Of a DNA stretch of 64,000 bases, positions 52,235 to 60,682 are shown in pieces. The position numbers and the translations under genes are program-made. The notes beneath the pieces were generated by a model. It was not told the DNA's origin and did no database searches. It saw only the letters and a program-made list of their open reading frames with translations. Origin of the DNA: Oryzibacter oryziterrae (GTDB lineage: Bacteria; Pseudomonadota; Alphaproteobacteria; Rhizobiales; Pleomorphomonadaceae); assembly GCF_021864535.1 (NCBI RefSeq), contig NZ_JAKJIC010000001.1, forward strand, positions 372,001-436,000, read 5' to 3'. Position 1 is the stretch's first letter; the number at the start of each line of letters is the position of its first letter.

Positions 52235-53647
52235 ATGAGTAGCTTTGCGAAGTCTGATAGAACCCGCTTACTGGCGCAGGCAGCCTTTGTGGGCCTTATG
52301 ACCAGCGCTCTTGCCGGGTGCAGTTCCGATGTGAGTCGTTTCGGTGATGTCTTCGAACCGACGAGCAATGAGAGCCAGATCGTCGGCAGTACGGGCGGCA
52401 TGCGTCCCGATCCGATGACGACGGGATCCATACAGTCCCAGCCGGTCTACACGCCGGCTCCGGTGGCCTCGACCGCGCCGCTGACCTCGACGGCCTTGCC
52501 GCCGCCTCCGGGTGCCACTGCCAGCAACGCGCCCTTCGTGCGCAACGATGGCAACTCGTCGCTGTCGGCGCTGCCGGCTCCGACCAACATGCAGACGGCT
52601 GCGATTGCCAACACCACCGGCTGGACGCCGACCAATGGCACGGCGGTGACGCTGCGTCAGGGCGATACGCTGCAGGTTCTGTCGCGCCGCTACGGCGTGC
52701 CGGAAGCGGCGATCGTTTCGGCCAACGGCATCGGCCCGAACACGCCGCTGCGCGTCGGTCAGCAGATCATCATTCCGGGCAACAACGGGACGCATGTTGC
52801 GTCGGCCCAGCCGACACTGCCGTCGTCGCCGACGCTGGGGACCATGACCGTGCCGCCGTCCCGTCCGGCGATCACCGCGCAGACCACCATTCCGTCCACG
52901 CATGTGGCAGGCGGCACCGTCTACGTGGTCAAGCCCGGCGACAGCCTCGGCAAGGTGGCCAACAGCTTCGGCCTGCGTTCGGCGGAAGTGGCCAAGGCCA
53001 ACGGCTTTGCGCCCGATCAGCCGATCCGCATCGGCCAGAAGCTGGTGATCCCGGTGGCCGGTGCCCAAGTGGCCTCGGCGGCACCGACCGCCACGGCGAC
53101 CGATGCTCTTCCGTCCGTGCCGCTGCCGGCGACCAATGGCAAGCCGCCCGTCGCGACGCTTCCCGCCGCTCCGCAGCAGCCGACGCAGGTTGCCGCCGTT
53201 GCGCCGCCGCAGGTGGTGACGCCTGCCAGCCTGACGACGACCAGCGCGTCCACGACGTCTTCCGCTGCTGACGGCAGCTTCCGTTGGCCGGTGCGCGGGC
53301 GCGTGATCTCCGCCTATGGCTCCAAGCCCGGTGGCGAGCGCAACGACGGCATCAACATCGAGGTGCCCGAGGGCACGCCGATCAAGGCGGCCGAGGGCGG
53401 CGAGGTGATCTATGCCGGCAATGAGCTCAAGGGCTTCGGCAACCTGATCCTGGTCAAGCATCCGAACGGCTTCGTGTCGGCCTATGCGCATGCCAGCGAA
53501 ATCCTGGTTCGCCGTGGCGACCAGATCATGCGCGGCCAGACCATCGCCAAGGTGGGCCAGTCGGGCAACGTGACACGCCCGCAGCTGCATTTCGAACTGC
53601 GCCAGGGCAACCGTCCGGTGGATCCGCTGCCGCTGCTGTCCGGCTGA
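52235..53647 (+). CDS. LysM/LytM (M23) lipoprotein, NlpD/DipM-like, active site degenerate
   Basis: Outer-membrane or periplasmic lipoprotein of 470 aa. The signal peptide ends in the lipobox ALAGC with the lipidated cysteine near residue 29. Two LysM domains follow (about 135-182 and 227-275), with Pro/Thr/Ala-rich linkers and a C-terminal LytM domain (about 349-468). Active M23 enzymes have HxxxD and HxH; here the first motif reads R-N-D-G-I-N-I (N370 and N374 replace His and Asp), while H419 and H452 remain. By comparison with NlpD and DipM this suggests an activator of amidases at division and not a hydrolase. A bidirectional terminator follows. Confidence 0.9.
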   Translation: MSSFAKSDRTRLLAQAAFVGLMTSALAGCSSDVSRFGDVFEPTSNESQIVGSTGGMRPDPMTTGSIQSQPVYTPAPVASTAPLTSTALPPPPGATASNAPFVRNDGNSSLSALPAPTNMQTAAIANTTGWTPTNGTAVTLRQGDTLQVLSRRYGVPEAAIVSANGIGPNTPLRVGQQIIIPGNNGTHVASAQPTLPSSPTLGTMTVPPSRPAITAQTTIPSTHVAGGTVYVVKPGDSLGKVANSFGLRSAEVAKANGFAPDQPIRIGQKLVIPVAGAQVASAAPTATATDALPSVPLPATNGKPPVATLPAAPQQPTQVAAVAPPQVVTPASLTTTSASTTSSAADGSFRWPVRGRVISAYGSKPGGERNDGINIEVPEGTPIKAAEGGEVIYAGNELKGFGNLILVKHPNGFVSAYAHASEILVRRGDQIMRGQTIAKVGQSGNVTRPQLHFELRQGNRPVDPLPLLSG

Positions 53648-53669
53648 TCGATATTGCTGGAAATAAAAA

Positions 53670-53702
53670 GGCTCCGAATCCAAGTGGTTCGGAGCCTTTT
53701 TT
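53670..53702. terminator. Bidirectional intrinsic terminator
   Basis: GGCTCCGAA (53670-53678) and TTCGGAGCC (53688-53696) pair perfectly over 9 bp with a 9-nt loop. Five A precede the stem and six T follow it, so it can stop the LytM gene transcript and the convergent leftward gene. Confidence 0.92.
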
Positions 53703-53724
53703 CATTTGAAGTGTCAGCAGTGGA

Positions 53725-54045
53725 TCAATCGTGCAGCGTCAGCTTGTGGGCCTTGCAGAAATCCACCGGGCCGCGGTTCTTGTAGCCGTCGGCAAACAGC
53801 GCCTGAACGGTGAGAACGCAAGGGTTGCCGGGCTGGAAATCGATCTCGATGGAGCCGCCCGGAGCGACCGACACATAGGAGCTGGCGGCCAGACCGGGCA
53901 CGCCGGCAGCCCCGGCTTCGAACGAGGTCATGGCGACCGAGCGGTTGTTGATGATGGTGGCGTGCTGCGGCACCGTGGTTTCCTGGGCCTGAGCCAGGGC
54001 CGGAACCAGCAGGACTGCGGCGATAGCAAGAGTGGACAGACGCAT
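53725..54045 (-). CDS. Small periplasmic protein of unknown function
   Basis: Secreted protein of 106 aa. The signal peptide MRLSTLAIAAVLLVPALAQAQ has a likely cut after AQA near residue 20. The mature part is beta-rich, with AGGVPGLA-type glycine segments, a pair of cysteines (in NPCVLTV and DFCKAH) that could form a disulfide, and ends KLTLHD. GGGGAG lies 7 bp before the ATG at 54045; an upstream codon at 54105 would spoil the signal peptide. No family recognised. It is a single gene. Confidence 0.7.
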   Translation of the reverse strand: MRLSTLAIAAVLLVPALAQAQETTVPQHATIINNRSVAMTSFEAGAAGVPGLAASSYVSVAPGGSIEIDFQPGNPCVLTVQALFADGYKNRGPVDFCKAHKLTLHD

Positions 54046-54196
54046 TTCAAAACTCCCCGTGATTTGCGCAAGGACGTCATTAGCGCAAGGGCATGTTCGC
54101 GTCATGATGGTAGTGTGGCGAAGTTGAGAAACTTTCTGTCGTGATCTTGATCACGAGGGGCGAGCCGGTCTTGCGGCCGGCGCGCCACGCCTTTTG

Positions 54197-54673
54197 TCAC
54201 TTCCAGCCGTCAGGGAAGATGCGCTCGTCTTCGGCGACGCAGGCGATCTGCTGTTCGGAGGCCTGGCGGTCGCGCTGGGAGAAATAGGCGCCGGCGGCCT
54301 GACCATTGGCGCAGATTGGCTTGGCGATCACGCCATAGCCGTGGGAGGAGAGGCAGCTTGCCACATAGCGTTCGCGCAGGTCGGCGTTGACGTCGCGGGT
54401 GGAGACGGTTTCGGGAAAGTCGAAGCCACCTTCCTCGCGGCACATCTGCACGCCGTCATCGATCTCGCGGCAGCGGATGAAGCCGTCGCTGTGGTGGCCG
54501 GGGTGCACAGTGGTGACCATCACCTGCGGGATCTTGTAGATGGAATCGATGCGGCACTGGTCGGCGACACTCTGCCGCTCGGCAAAGGACGAGCCGGGCT
54601 TGTAGACCACCGCCACCGGGCCGGACATGCAGCCCCCGAGCAGCAGGCCGATCAACAGGATCGACTTCTTCAT
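54197..54673 (-). CDS. Lipoprotein of unknown function, 158 aa
   Basis: Signal peptide MKKSILLIGLLLGGC with a clear lipobox LGGC (lipidated C15). The mature part has six cysteines spread over 120 residues and the pattern CREEGGFDFPETVSTRDVN. It ends ERIFPDGWK. No domain was recognised. The start overlaps the stop of the DUF815 gene by 4 bp, so the two are translated together, although the proteins act in different compartments. Confidence 0.75.
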   Translation of the reverse strand: MKKSILLIGLLLGGCMSGPVAVVYKPGSSFAERQSVADQCRIDSIYKIPQVMVTTVHPGHHSDGFIRCREIDDGVQMCREEGGFDFPETVSTRDVNADLRERYVASCLSSHGYGVIAKPICANGQAAGAYFSQRDRQASEQQIACVAEDERIFPDGWK

Positions 54674-55566
54674 GATTTTCCTCCCTCAAGGGTGGCCATG
54701 GCCAGGCGCCCCGCCAGATCCTGGACGAACTGCCAGGCGACACGTCCCGATCGGGCGCCGCGCGTGGTCGCCCATTCGAGCGCCTCGGCACGGAGCTGAT
54801 CGGCCTCCACCTTCAGCTCCATGGCTGCCACATAACCGGTGACCATGTCGAGATAGTCGTCCTGCGAGCATTTGTGGAAGCCGATCCACAGGCCGAAGCG
54901 GTCGGACAGCGACACTTTTTCCTCGACGGCTTCGCCGGGGTTGATGGCGGTGGACCGCTCGTTCTCCATCATGTCGCGCGGCAGGAGATGGCGGCGGTTG
55001 GAGGTGGCGTAGAAGAGCACATTCTCGGGGCGCCCCTCGATGCCGCCTTCAAGGACGGCCTTCAGCGACTTGTAGGACGTGTCGTCGTGATCGAAGGAGA
55101 GGTCGTCGCAGAAGACGATGAAGCGATAGGCGGCTTCGCGCAGCAGCGTCATCAGCTCGGGCAGGCTCTCGATGTCCTCGCGGTGGATCTCGATCAGCTT
55201 GAGAGGCTTGAAGCGGTCGTCGCCGGCGTGGCGCGCATTGACGGCGGCCTGCGCCGCCTTGACCAGCGACGACTTGCCCATGCCGCGCGCGCCCCAGAGC
55301 AGCGCGTTGTTGGCCGGCAAGCCGCGGGCGAAGCGCTCGGTGTTCTCGACGATCAGGTCGCGGCTGCGGTCGACGCCCTTGAGCAGGCCGATGTCGACGC
55401 GGTTGACCTTGGCGACCGGCTGGAGCGAGCGGCTGGTCTGGGCCCAGACGAAGGCGTCGGCCGCGTCGAAGTCGGGTGCGACCGTTCGCGCCGGTGCCAG
55501 TGCCGCCAGCAGCGAGACGATGGACTGAAGGTGACTGTTCAGCAGGTGGATCGGATCGTCGCTCAT
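54670..55566 (-). CDS. DUF815-family AAA ATPase
   Basis: Cytoplasmic P-loop ATPase of 298 aa. LLWGARGMGKSSLVKA near residue 88 is Walker A, and FIVFCDDLSFDHDD near 150 is Walker B. LEGGIEGRPENVLFYATSNRRHLLPR follows and is the hallmark of DUF815 (sensor 1 region), with the arginine finger area SLSDRFGLWIGFHKCSQDDYL. The start at 55566 (MSDDPIH) is preferred over 55599. The family is common in proteobacteria and has no established function. In Hyphomicrobiales it sits divergent from yajC, as here. Confidence 0.88.
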   Translation of the reverse strand: MSDDPIHLLNSHLQSIVSLLAALAPARTVAPDFDAADAFVWAQTSRSLQPVAKVNRVDIGLLKGVDRSRDLIVENTERFARGLPANNALLWGARGMGKSSLVKAAQAAVNARHAGDDRFKPLKLIEIHREDIESLPELMTLLREAAYRFIVFCDDLSFDHDDTSYKSLKAVLEGGIEGRPENVLFYATSNRRHLLPRDMMENERSTAINPGEAVEEKVSLSDRFGLWIGFHKCSQDDYLDMVTGYVAAMELKVEADQLRAEALEWATTRGARSGRVAWQFVQDLAGRLAMATLEGGKS

Positions 55567-56070
55567 GGTGGCTCCGTCATGCAGTGAAGACGGGAGCATA
55601 AATCAAAGGGCAAGGAGCTTGGCAATTGCAGGGGCGGCGCCAGCGGTACGCCGGTGAAGAATGTCGCGGGTGAGTGAAGGATAAAAGACGGGTAGAGGCG
55701 CCCGGTGTGATACTTAGCCCGCACCGGGAGGCTGTCGTTGCGCCTGCCAATCAAATGTGGGGCTGCACTGGAAAAAGTGCGGGGAGACGCCACATGCAGG
55801 GCCGGGCGAGGTCCGGGGCAGGGAGCTCGACCGTCATGGTACTCAGTTGTTTGCCTGAGAGCCATCGTGGTTGGCGGGGTGGAAAGCGGAAAGTTCGGTG
55901 CGCCTCTTGAATTGATTTCAGCGCAAACCCAACCTTCCGTTTGCATTGGCGCGCAGCCTGAGTATATTCCGGCCACTTTTAGGGTGGCGCCTGCACTGCG
56001 TTCGCTTGCCCGAGTGTGCGCGTTCCCAAGCCCTTCCGACCGGAAGGGCCATCTGTTGGAGTAGCTTTCG
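55567..56070. other. Divergent intergenic region between the DUF815 gene and yajC
   Basis: 504 bp with no credible open frame. The part 55700-55820 contains three successive hairpins (separate entry), and the right part (55910-56065) probably contains the yajC-secDF promoter, with TTGGAG just before the start codon. No match to tmRNA, RNase P or SRP RNA cores was seen. Confidence 0.5.
55701..55816. other. Cluster of hairpins, possible structured RNA
   Basis: CCCGGTG / CACCGGG (55701-55707 with 55722-55728). Then an outer ATGTGG / CCACAT stem (55755-55760 with 55790-55795) enclosing GCACT / AGTGC (55765-55769 with 55776-55780, loop GGAAAA). Then CCGG / CCGG (55802-55805 with 55813-55816). The strand is not determined. 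Could be an sRNA or a leader; no known class recognised. Confidence 0.3.
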
Positions 56071-56424
56071 ATGTTCATCACCCCGGCCTTTGCCCAGACG
56101 GCTGACGCCGCCGGCGGCGCCAATGCCATGCTGATTCAGGTCTTCCCGTTCGTTCTGATCTTCGTGGTCATGTACTTCCTGCTGATCCGCCCGCAGCAGC
56201 GCAAGCAGAAGGAACACCAGGAGATGATCAAGAATCTCCGCCGTGGCGATGTTGTGGTGCTGGCCGGTGGCCTCATCGGCAAGATCACCAAGGTGGGCGA
56301 CGACGGCGAGATCGTTCTCGACATCGGCGAAGCCGGGTCCAAGGTTCTGGTGCGTGCCGCCGGTTCGGCCGTGCAGCAGCTGCGCACCAAGGGCGAGCCG
56401 GTGAAGGACGCCGCGGCCAGCTGA
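56071..56424 (+). CDS. yajC: Preprotein translocase subunit YajC
   Basis: Small accessory subunit of the SecDF complex, 117 aa. A short N-terminus with Ala/Gly residues is followed by one membrane helix (about 26-48, FPFVLIFVVMYFLLI), then the invariant RPQQRKQKEHQEMIKNLRRGDVVV. The C-terminal cytoplasmic part is a small beta domain. First gene of yajC-secD-secF; secD starts about 107 bp downstream. Confidence 0.94.
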   Translation: MFITPAFAQTADAAGGANAMLIQVFPFVLIFVVMYFLLIRPQQRKQKEHQEMIKNLRRGDVVVLAGGLIGKITKVGDDGEIVLDIGEAGSKVLVRAAGSAVQQLRTKGEPVKDAAAS

Positions 56425-56531
56425 GCCGAACACGCTTTGAACGCGGCCCCGGACATGCTGGATGACCGGGGCAGCGGCAGGACTGGCGGGGCAGGACCCG
56501 CCTTCGACTTACCAGGATGTTGGGGCCGTCG

Positions 56532-58145
56532 ATGCTTTATTTTTCCCGCTGGAAAGTGACCGCGATCCTGCTGACGATTCTCGTCAGCCTTCTCGTCCTG
56601 GTTCCGAATTTCCTCTCGTCTGACCAGATCAAGAACAGCTGGCCGTCCTGGCTGCCCGGGCGTCAGATCGTGCTCGGCCTCGACCTGCAGGGCGGTGTGT
56701 ATCTGCTCTATCAGGTGGACACCGAGGACTATAAGGCCAAGCGCCTGAAGGCCCTGGAAGGCGACATCCGCAACGTGATGCGTCAGGACCCGCGCGTGGG
56801 CTATACCGGCCTCGGCACGCAGGACGACACCGTACAGCTGCGCATCCGCGACACCCAGAGCTATGACGAGGCGGCCAAGCGCCTCAACACGCTGCTCAAT
56901 CCGCTGAACCAGGGCGTGCTGGGCGGCTCCACCGTCACCGAGTTTCAGCTGGACCAGCAGGCTGACGGCCTGATGCGTCTGACCTTCAACCAGGCCGGTC
57001 TGCAGCAGCGCCTTGCCAAGGTGATCGAGCAGTCGATCGAGGTCATCCGTCGCCGCGTCGACCAGTTGGGCGCCACCGAGCCGTCGATCCAGCGCGAAGG
57101 CGCCGACCGCATCCTGGTGGAAGCGCCGGGCGAGAAGAACCCCGAGCGGCTCAAGAACATCATCGGCCAGACCGCGCAGATGACCTTCCATCTGGTCGAC
57201 CTCAACGTGTCGCCGTCGGAAGCTGCCAAGGGCAATGTGCCGCCGGGCGAAGTCCTGCTGCCGTCGAAGGAGGCCGATGGCCAGCCCTTCGTCGTCGAGG
57301 AAAACCCGCTGATGACCGGCGAGGATCTGACCGACGCACAGGCCGGCTTCAACAGCCAGACCAACGAGCCGATCGTGTCCTTCCGCCTGTCGACCTCGGG
57401 TGCGCGCAAGTTCGCGCTGGTGACGTCGGAGAACGTGGGGCGTCTGTTCGCCATCGTGCTCGACAACCAGATCATCTCGGCGCCGCGCATCAACGAGCCG
57501 ATCACGCAGGGTTCGGGACAGATCTCCGGTCACTTCACCATCGAGACCGCCAATGATCTCGCCGTGCTGCTGCGCGCCGGTGCGCTGCCGGCCAAGCTGT
57601 CGGTCGCCGAAGAGCGGACCGTCGGTCCGGGCCTTGGCGCCGACTCGATCGAAGCCGGCAAGATGGCGGCGATGATCGGCACGGTGTTTGTCGTGATCTT
57701 CATGATCTCGTCCTACGGCCTGTTCGGCATCTTCGCCAACGTGGCGCTGCTGGTGAACCTGGTGCTGATCTTTGCCATCATGACCATCCTGCAGGCGACG
57801 CTGACACTCCCGGGCATCGCCGGCGTGGTGCTGACCATGGGTATGGCGGTGGACTCCAACGTGCTGATCTACGAGCGCATCCGCGAGGAACAGAGGCAGG
57901 GACGGTCGCCTGTGACGGCCATCGACATCGGCTTCCAGCGCGCCTTCGGCACCATCGTCGACGCCAACATCACCACGCTGATTGCCGCGGCGATCCTGTT
58001 CGAGATGGGCTCAGGCCCGGTCAAGGGCTTCGCCGTCACGCACGTGATCGGTATCGTCACCACCATGTTCACCGCGATCACCTTCACGCGCCTGCTCGTC
58101 GCCGTCTGGGTGCGCCGCGCCCGCCCGGCGCACATTCCGCTCTGA
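56532..58145 (+). CDS. secD: Protein translocase subunit SecD
   Basis: Proton-driven Sec accessory protein of 537 aa with six membrane helices. After the first helix comes the LGLDLQGGVYLLYQVD motif (near 45-60), the large periplasmic domain (P1, about 60-360), and then the RND-type helices with GMAVDSNVLIYERIREE near 445, whose Asp is part of the proton path. ATG 56532 (MLYFSRWK) is the usual start; ATG 56517 adds five residues. secF follows after 24 bp. Confidence 0.94.
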   Translation: MLYFSRWKVTAILLTILVSLLVLVPNFLSSDQIKNSWPSWLPGRQIVLGLDLQGGVYLLYQVDTEDYKAKRLKALEGDIRNVMRQDPRVGYTGLGTQDDTVQLRIRDTQSYDEAAKRLNTLLNPLNQGVLGGSTVTEFQLDQQADGLMRLTFNQAGLQQRLAKVIEQSIEVIRRRVDQLGATEPSIQREGADRILVEAPGEKNPERLKNIIGQTAQMTFHLVDLNVSPSEAAKGNVPPGEVLLPSKEADGQPFVVEENPLMTGEDLTDAQAGFNSQTNEPIVSFRLSTSGARKFALVTSENVGRLFAIVLDNQIISAPRINEPITQGSGQISGHFTIETANDLAVLLRAGALPAKLSVAEERTVGPGLGADSIEAGKMAAMIGTVFVVIFMISSYGLFGIFANVALLVNLVLIFAIMTILQATLTLPGIAGVVLTMGMAVDSNVLIYERIREEQRQGRSPVTAIDIGFQRAFGTIVDANITTLIAAAILFEMGSGPVKGFAVTHVIGIVTTMFTAITFTRLLVAVWVRRARPAHIPL

Positions 58146-58169
58146 TCGGGACGAAGTGAGGATTTGAAA

Positions 58170-59132
58170 ATGCGTCTGCTTCGACTGTTTCCCGACGACA
58201 CCAAGATCCCGTTCATGAAGTGGAGGAAGTATTCCTTCATGTTCTCGGGTATCCTGTCGGTTCTGTGCTTCCTTGCCTATTTCACCCTCGGCTTCAACAC
58301 GGGCATCGACTTCCAGGGCGGCACGCTGATCGAGATCCAGACCAAGAGCGGTCCGGCCGATTTGCAGCACATCCGCGAGCAGCTGAACGGGCTCGGCCTT
58401 GGCGAAGTGCAGGTGCAGGAGTTCGGTGCGCCCGACGACGTGCTGATCCGCATCGTCCGCCAGGAAGGCGGCGACGACGCGCAGATGGCCGTGGTGGACA
58501 AGGTGAAGGGCGTGTTCGGCGAGACCGTCGACTACCGCCGCACCGAAGTCGTGGGCCCGCGTGTTTCCGGCGAACTGGCGCAGAACGGCATTCTCGGCAT
58601 CATCTCGGCGCTGGCCATGATCATGGTCTATGTCTGGTTCCGCTTCGAGTGGCAGTATTCGCTCGGCGCGGTGATCGCGACGCTGCACGACGTGGTGCTG
58701 ACCATCGGCCTGTTCGCCGTGGCGCAGCTGGAATTCAACCTGTCGTCCATCGCCTCGATCCTGACCATCGTCGGCTATTCGCTGAACGATACCGTGGTGG
58801 TTTACGACCGAATTCGCGAAATGCGCCGCAAGTACAAGCGCATGAACCTTCTGGTCATGCTCGACCTGTCGATCAACCAGACGCTGACGCGCACCACCAA
58901 CACCGCATTGACCACGCTGATCGCGCTTCTGGCGCTGTTCGTCTTCGGCGGTGAGGTGATCCGGTCCTTCACGGCGTCGATGCTGTTCGGTGTGATCGTC
59001 GGTACCTATTCGTCGATCTTCATCGCGGCGCCGATCCTGATCTTCCTCGATCCGCAGCTGGCTGGTGACAAGTCGGCCAAGCGCGCCGACGAGGCCGAGG
59101 ACGCGGAAGACGCGGCGGCCGAGAAGGCGTGA
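58170..59132 (+). CDS. secF: Protein translocase subunit SecF
   Basis: SecD partner of 320 aa with six membrane helices. FNTGIDFQGGTLIEI near residue 43 is the SecF signature, followed by a short periplasmic domain. The helices contain YSLNDTVVVYDRIRE near 208, with the functional Asp. The C-terminus is an acidic Ala/Glu tail. The ATG at 58170 is used; a TTG at 58164 would add two codons. A strong terminator lies after the gene. Confidence 0.94.
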   Translation: MRLLRLFPDDTKIPFMKWRKYSFMFSGILSVLCFLAYFTLGFNTGIDFQGGTLIEIQTKSGPADLQHIREQLNGLGLGEVQVQEFGAPDDVLIRIVRQEGGDDAQMAVVDKVKGVFGETVDYRRTEVVGPRVSGELAQNGILGIISALAMIMVYVWFRFEWQYSLGAVIATLHDVVLTIGLFAVAQLEFNLSSIASILTIVGYSLNDTVVVYDRIREMRRKYKRMNLLVMLDLSINQTLTRTTNTALTTLIALLALFVFGGEVIRSFTASMLFGVIVGTYSSIFIAAPILIFLDPQLAGDKSAKRADEAEDAEDAAAEKA

Positions 59133-59207
59133 AGGCCCGGGCGGGCGGGTTTCGGCGGAGCCGCTGAAGCCCATTCCGCATCGGCAGACTTTCCTGATGA
59201 GAATACT

Positions 59208-59244
59208 CGAAATCCGGTCCGATGGCCGGATTTCGTTCTTTCCT
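59208..59244 (+). terminator. Terminator of yajC-secDF
   Basis: CGAAATCCGG (59208-59217) and CCGGATTTCG (59226-59235) form a perfect 10-bp stem with an 8-nt loop, followed by TTCTTTCCT. It lies 75 bp after the secF stop. Confidence 0.75.
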
Positions 59245-59245
59245 A

Positions 59246-59347
59246 GAGCGCTTTCCGAGCTGATGGAAACATCAGGTCGACTAGAAAACGCTCCAGATTC
59301 AATAGGTTGAGTAGCCGCTTTTCGATCATGTTGTTTCAACACGATCG
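59246..59347. repeat. Nested palindromic element between secF and the Mth938 gene
   Basis: Outer arms GAGCGCTTTC (59246-59255) and GAAAACGCTC (59284-59293) with one mismatch enclose CTGATG / CATCAG (59260-59265 with 59270-59275) closed by a GAAA tetraloop. A second hairpin follows: CGATCATGTTG / CAACACGATCG (59323-59333 with 59337-59347, one mismatch, loop TTT). The style is that of dispersed intergenic palindromes of Hyphomicrobiales; no second copy was found in this window. Confidence 0.4.
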
Positions 59348-59370
59348 GCGGGTGCTCCAAGGAGCGTGGC

Positions 59371-59781
59371 ATGAAGCTGTTCGAACCGCGCGGCCGTCGC
59401 ACTCTGGAACCTCGGGATCAGCATTTCCCGACGCCGGTGCCGATCGATGCCTATGGTGACGGCGGGTTCCGTTTTGCGGACATGTCGCATCGCGGCTCGA
59501 TCATGGTGCTGCCGTCGGGCGTGCATGGCTGGTCGGCAGTGACGCCCAAGGATGTCACCCTCGAGACCCTGGCGCTGGCGATTGATCAGGCCGGCGAATA
59601 TGACGTGCTGCTGGTGGGCACCGGCGTTGATCTCGTGCCCTTGCCGGGGGCGGTTGCCGCGGCGCTGCGCGAGCGGGGCGCGCGCTTCGAGGTGATGTCC
59701 ACCGGCGCGGCCATCCGCATCTTCAACATCATGATCGGCGAGAACCGCAAGTTCGCGGCCGCCTTCCTCGCGGTCGAGTGA
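59371..59781 (+). CDS. Mth938-domain protein, NDUFAF3-like
   Basis: Cytoplasmic protein of 136 aa of the Mth938/DUF498 family, which includes the mitochondrial complex I assembly factor NDUFAF3. IDAYGDGGFRFADMSHRGSIMVLPSGVHGW (residues 25-54) and DVLLVGTGVDLVPLP followed by FEVMSTGAAIRIFNIM are family motifs. CCAAGGAGCG precedes the ATG. Its place just behind secDF is conserved in alphaproteobacteria. The next gene is of the NDUFAF6-related family, which strengthens the respiratory-assembly idea, still an inference. Confidence 0.88.
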   Translation: MKLFEPRGRRTLEPRDQHFPTPVPIDAYGDGGFRFADMSHRGSIMVLPSGVHGWSAVTPKDVTLETLALAIDQAGEYDVLLVGTGVDLVPLPGAVAAALRERGARFEVMSTGAAIRIFNIMIGENRKFAAAFLAVE

Positions 59782-59788
59782 CGGCGCC

Positions 59789-60640
59789 ATGACCAGCCCG
59801 TCTCGCCTTGACGACGCCTATGCCCATTGCGGCAAACTGGTGGAGGCGCAGGATCGCGACCGCTGGCTCGCCAGCCTGTTCCTGCCCGAGGACAAGCGCC
59901 GGCATGTTCTGGCGGTGCTGGCCTTTTCCGCCGAGGTGGCGCGCGTGCGCGAAAGCGTGCACGAGCCGATGCCGGGCGAGATCCGCCTGCAGTGGTGGGT
60001 GGACGCGCTGGAGGGCGAGGCTCGCGGCGACGTGCATGCGCATCCGGTGGCGGCGGCGGTGATCGACACCATCCGGCGCTTCTCGCTCCGGCGCCAGACC
60101 TTTGTGGATCTGGTGGCCGCGCGCCGCTTCGATCTCTATGACGATGTGATGCCGACGCTCAACGATCTCGAAGGCTATGCCGGCGAGACGGCTTCGGCGT
60201 TGTTTCAGCTTGCGGCGCTGATCCTCTGCGAGGGCAACGATCCGCGGTCGGCTGATGCGGCGGGGCACGCGGGCGCGGCCTATGCCATGACCGGGCTGAT
60301 GCGGGCGCTGCCGATCCACGCGCGACGCAATCAGGTGTTCATTCCCAATGACGTTCTGGCGCGGCACGGCCTGGTGCCGGAGGATATCCGCAACGGCGTG
60401 ATCAATGTGCAGGTCGAGAAGGTGCTGGCCGAGATGCGCGCGCATGCGGCCCATCATCTCGACAAGGCGCGGGCGGCGATCGGCGCCATCGACCCGCGCG
60501 CCAAGCCGGCTTTCGTGGGGCTGTCGCTGGTGAAGCCGTGGCTCGGCCAACTCAGCCGGGCCCATCCCTATGGTCCGCCGGTGGACATTGCGTCCTGGCG
60601 CAAGCCGGTACTGATGTGGTGGTGGTCGCGGCGGCGTTGA
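59789..60640 (+). CDS. Phytoene/squalene synthase-like protein, NDUFAF6-like
   Basis: All-helical prenyl-synthase-fold protein of 283 aa. RDRWLASLFLPEDKRRHVLAVLAF-type N-terminus and EIRLQWWVDALEG near residue 65 fit the NDUFAF6 branch. The DxxxD prenyl diphosphate motifs of true synthases are not clear: RRFDLYDD near 112 is the only candidate. It starts 7 bp after the Mth938-domain gene. NDUFAF6 is a complex I assembly factor of this fold without proven enzyme activity. A carotenoid or hopanoid role is less likely, as no other pathway gene is nearby. Confidence 0.82.
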   Translation: MTSPSRLDDAYAHCGKLVEAQDRDRWLASLFLPEDKRRHVLAVLAFSAEVARVRESVHEPMPGEIRLQWWVDALEGEARGDVHAHPVAAAVIDTIRRFSLRRQTFVDLVAARRFDLYDDVMPTLNDLEGYAGETASALFQLAALILCEGNDPRSADAAGHAGAAYAMTGLMRALPIHARRNQVFIPNDVLARHGLVPEDIRNGVINVQVEKVLAEMRAHAAHHLDKARAAIGAIDPRAKPAFVGLSLVKPWLGQLSRAHPYGPPVDIASWRKPVLMWWWSRRR

Positions 60641-60682
60641 TGCCTTGCCTGAGTGCCAGGGCATTGGCGCGTTGATTTCAGC

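Noticed and set aside
55755-55830. Cobalamin-riboswitch-like G-rich segment
   Set aside because: The B12-box order and the downstream gene types do not fit.
55848-55862. CTGAGAG stretch reminiscent of a TPP riboswitch
   Set aside because: The rest of the TPP core is absent, and no thiamine gene follows.
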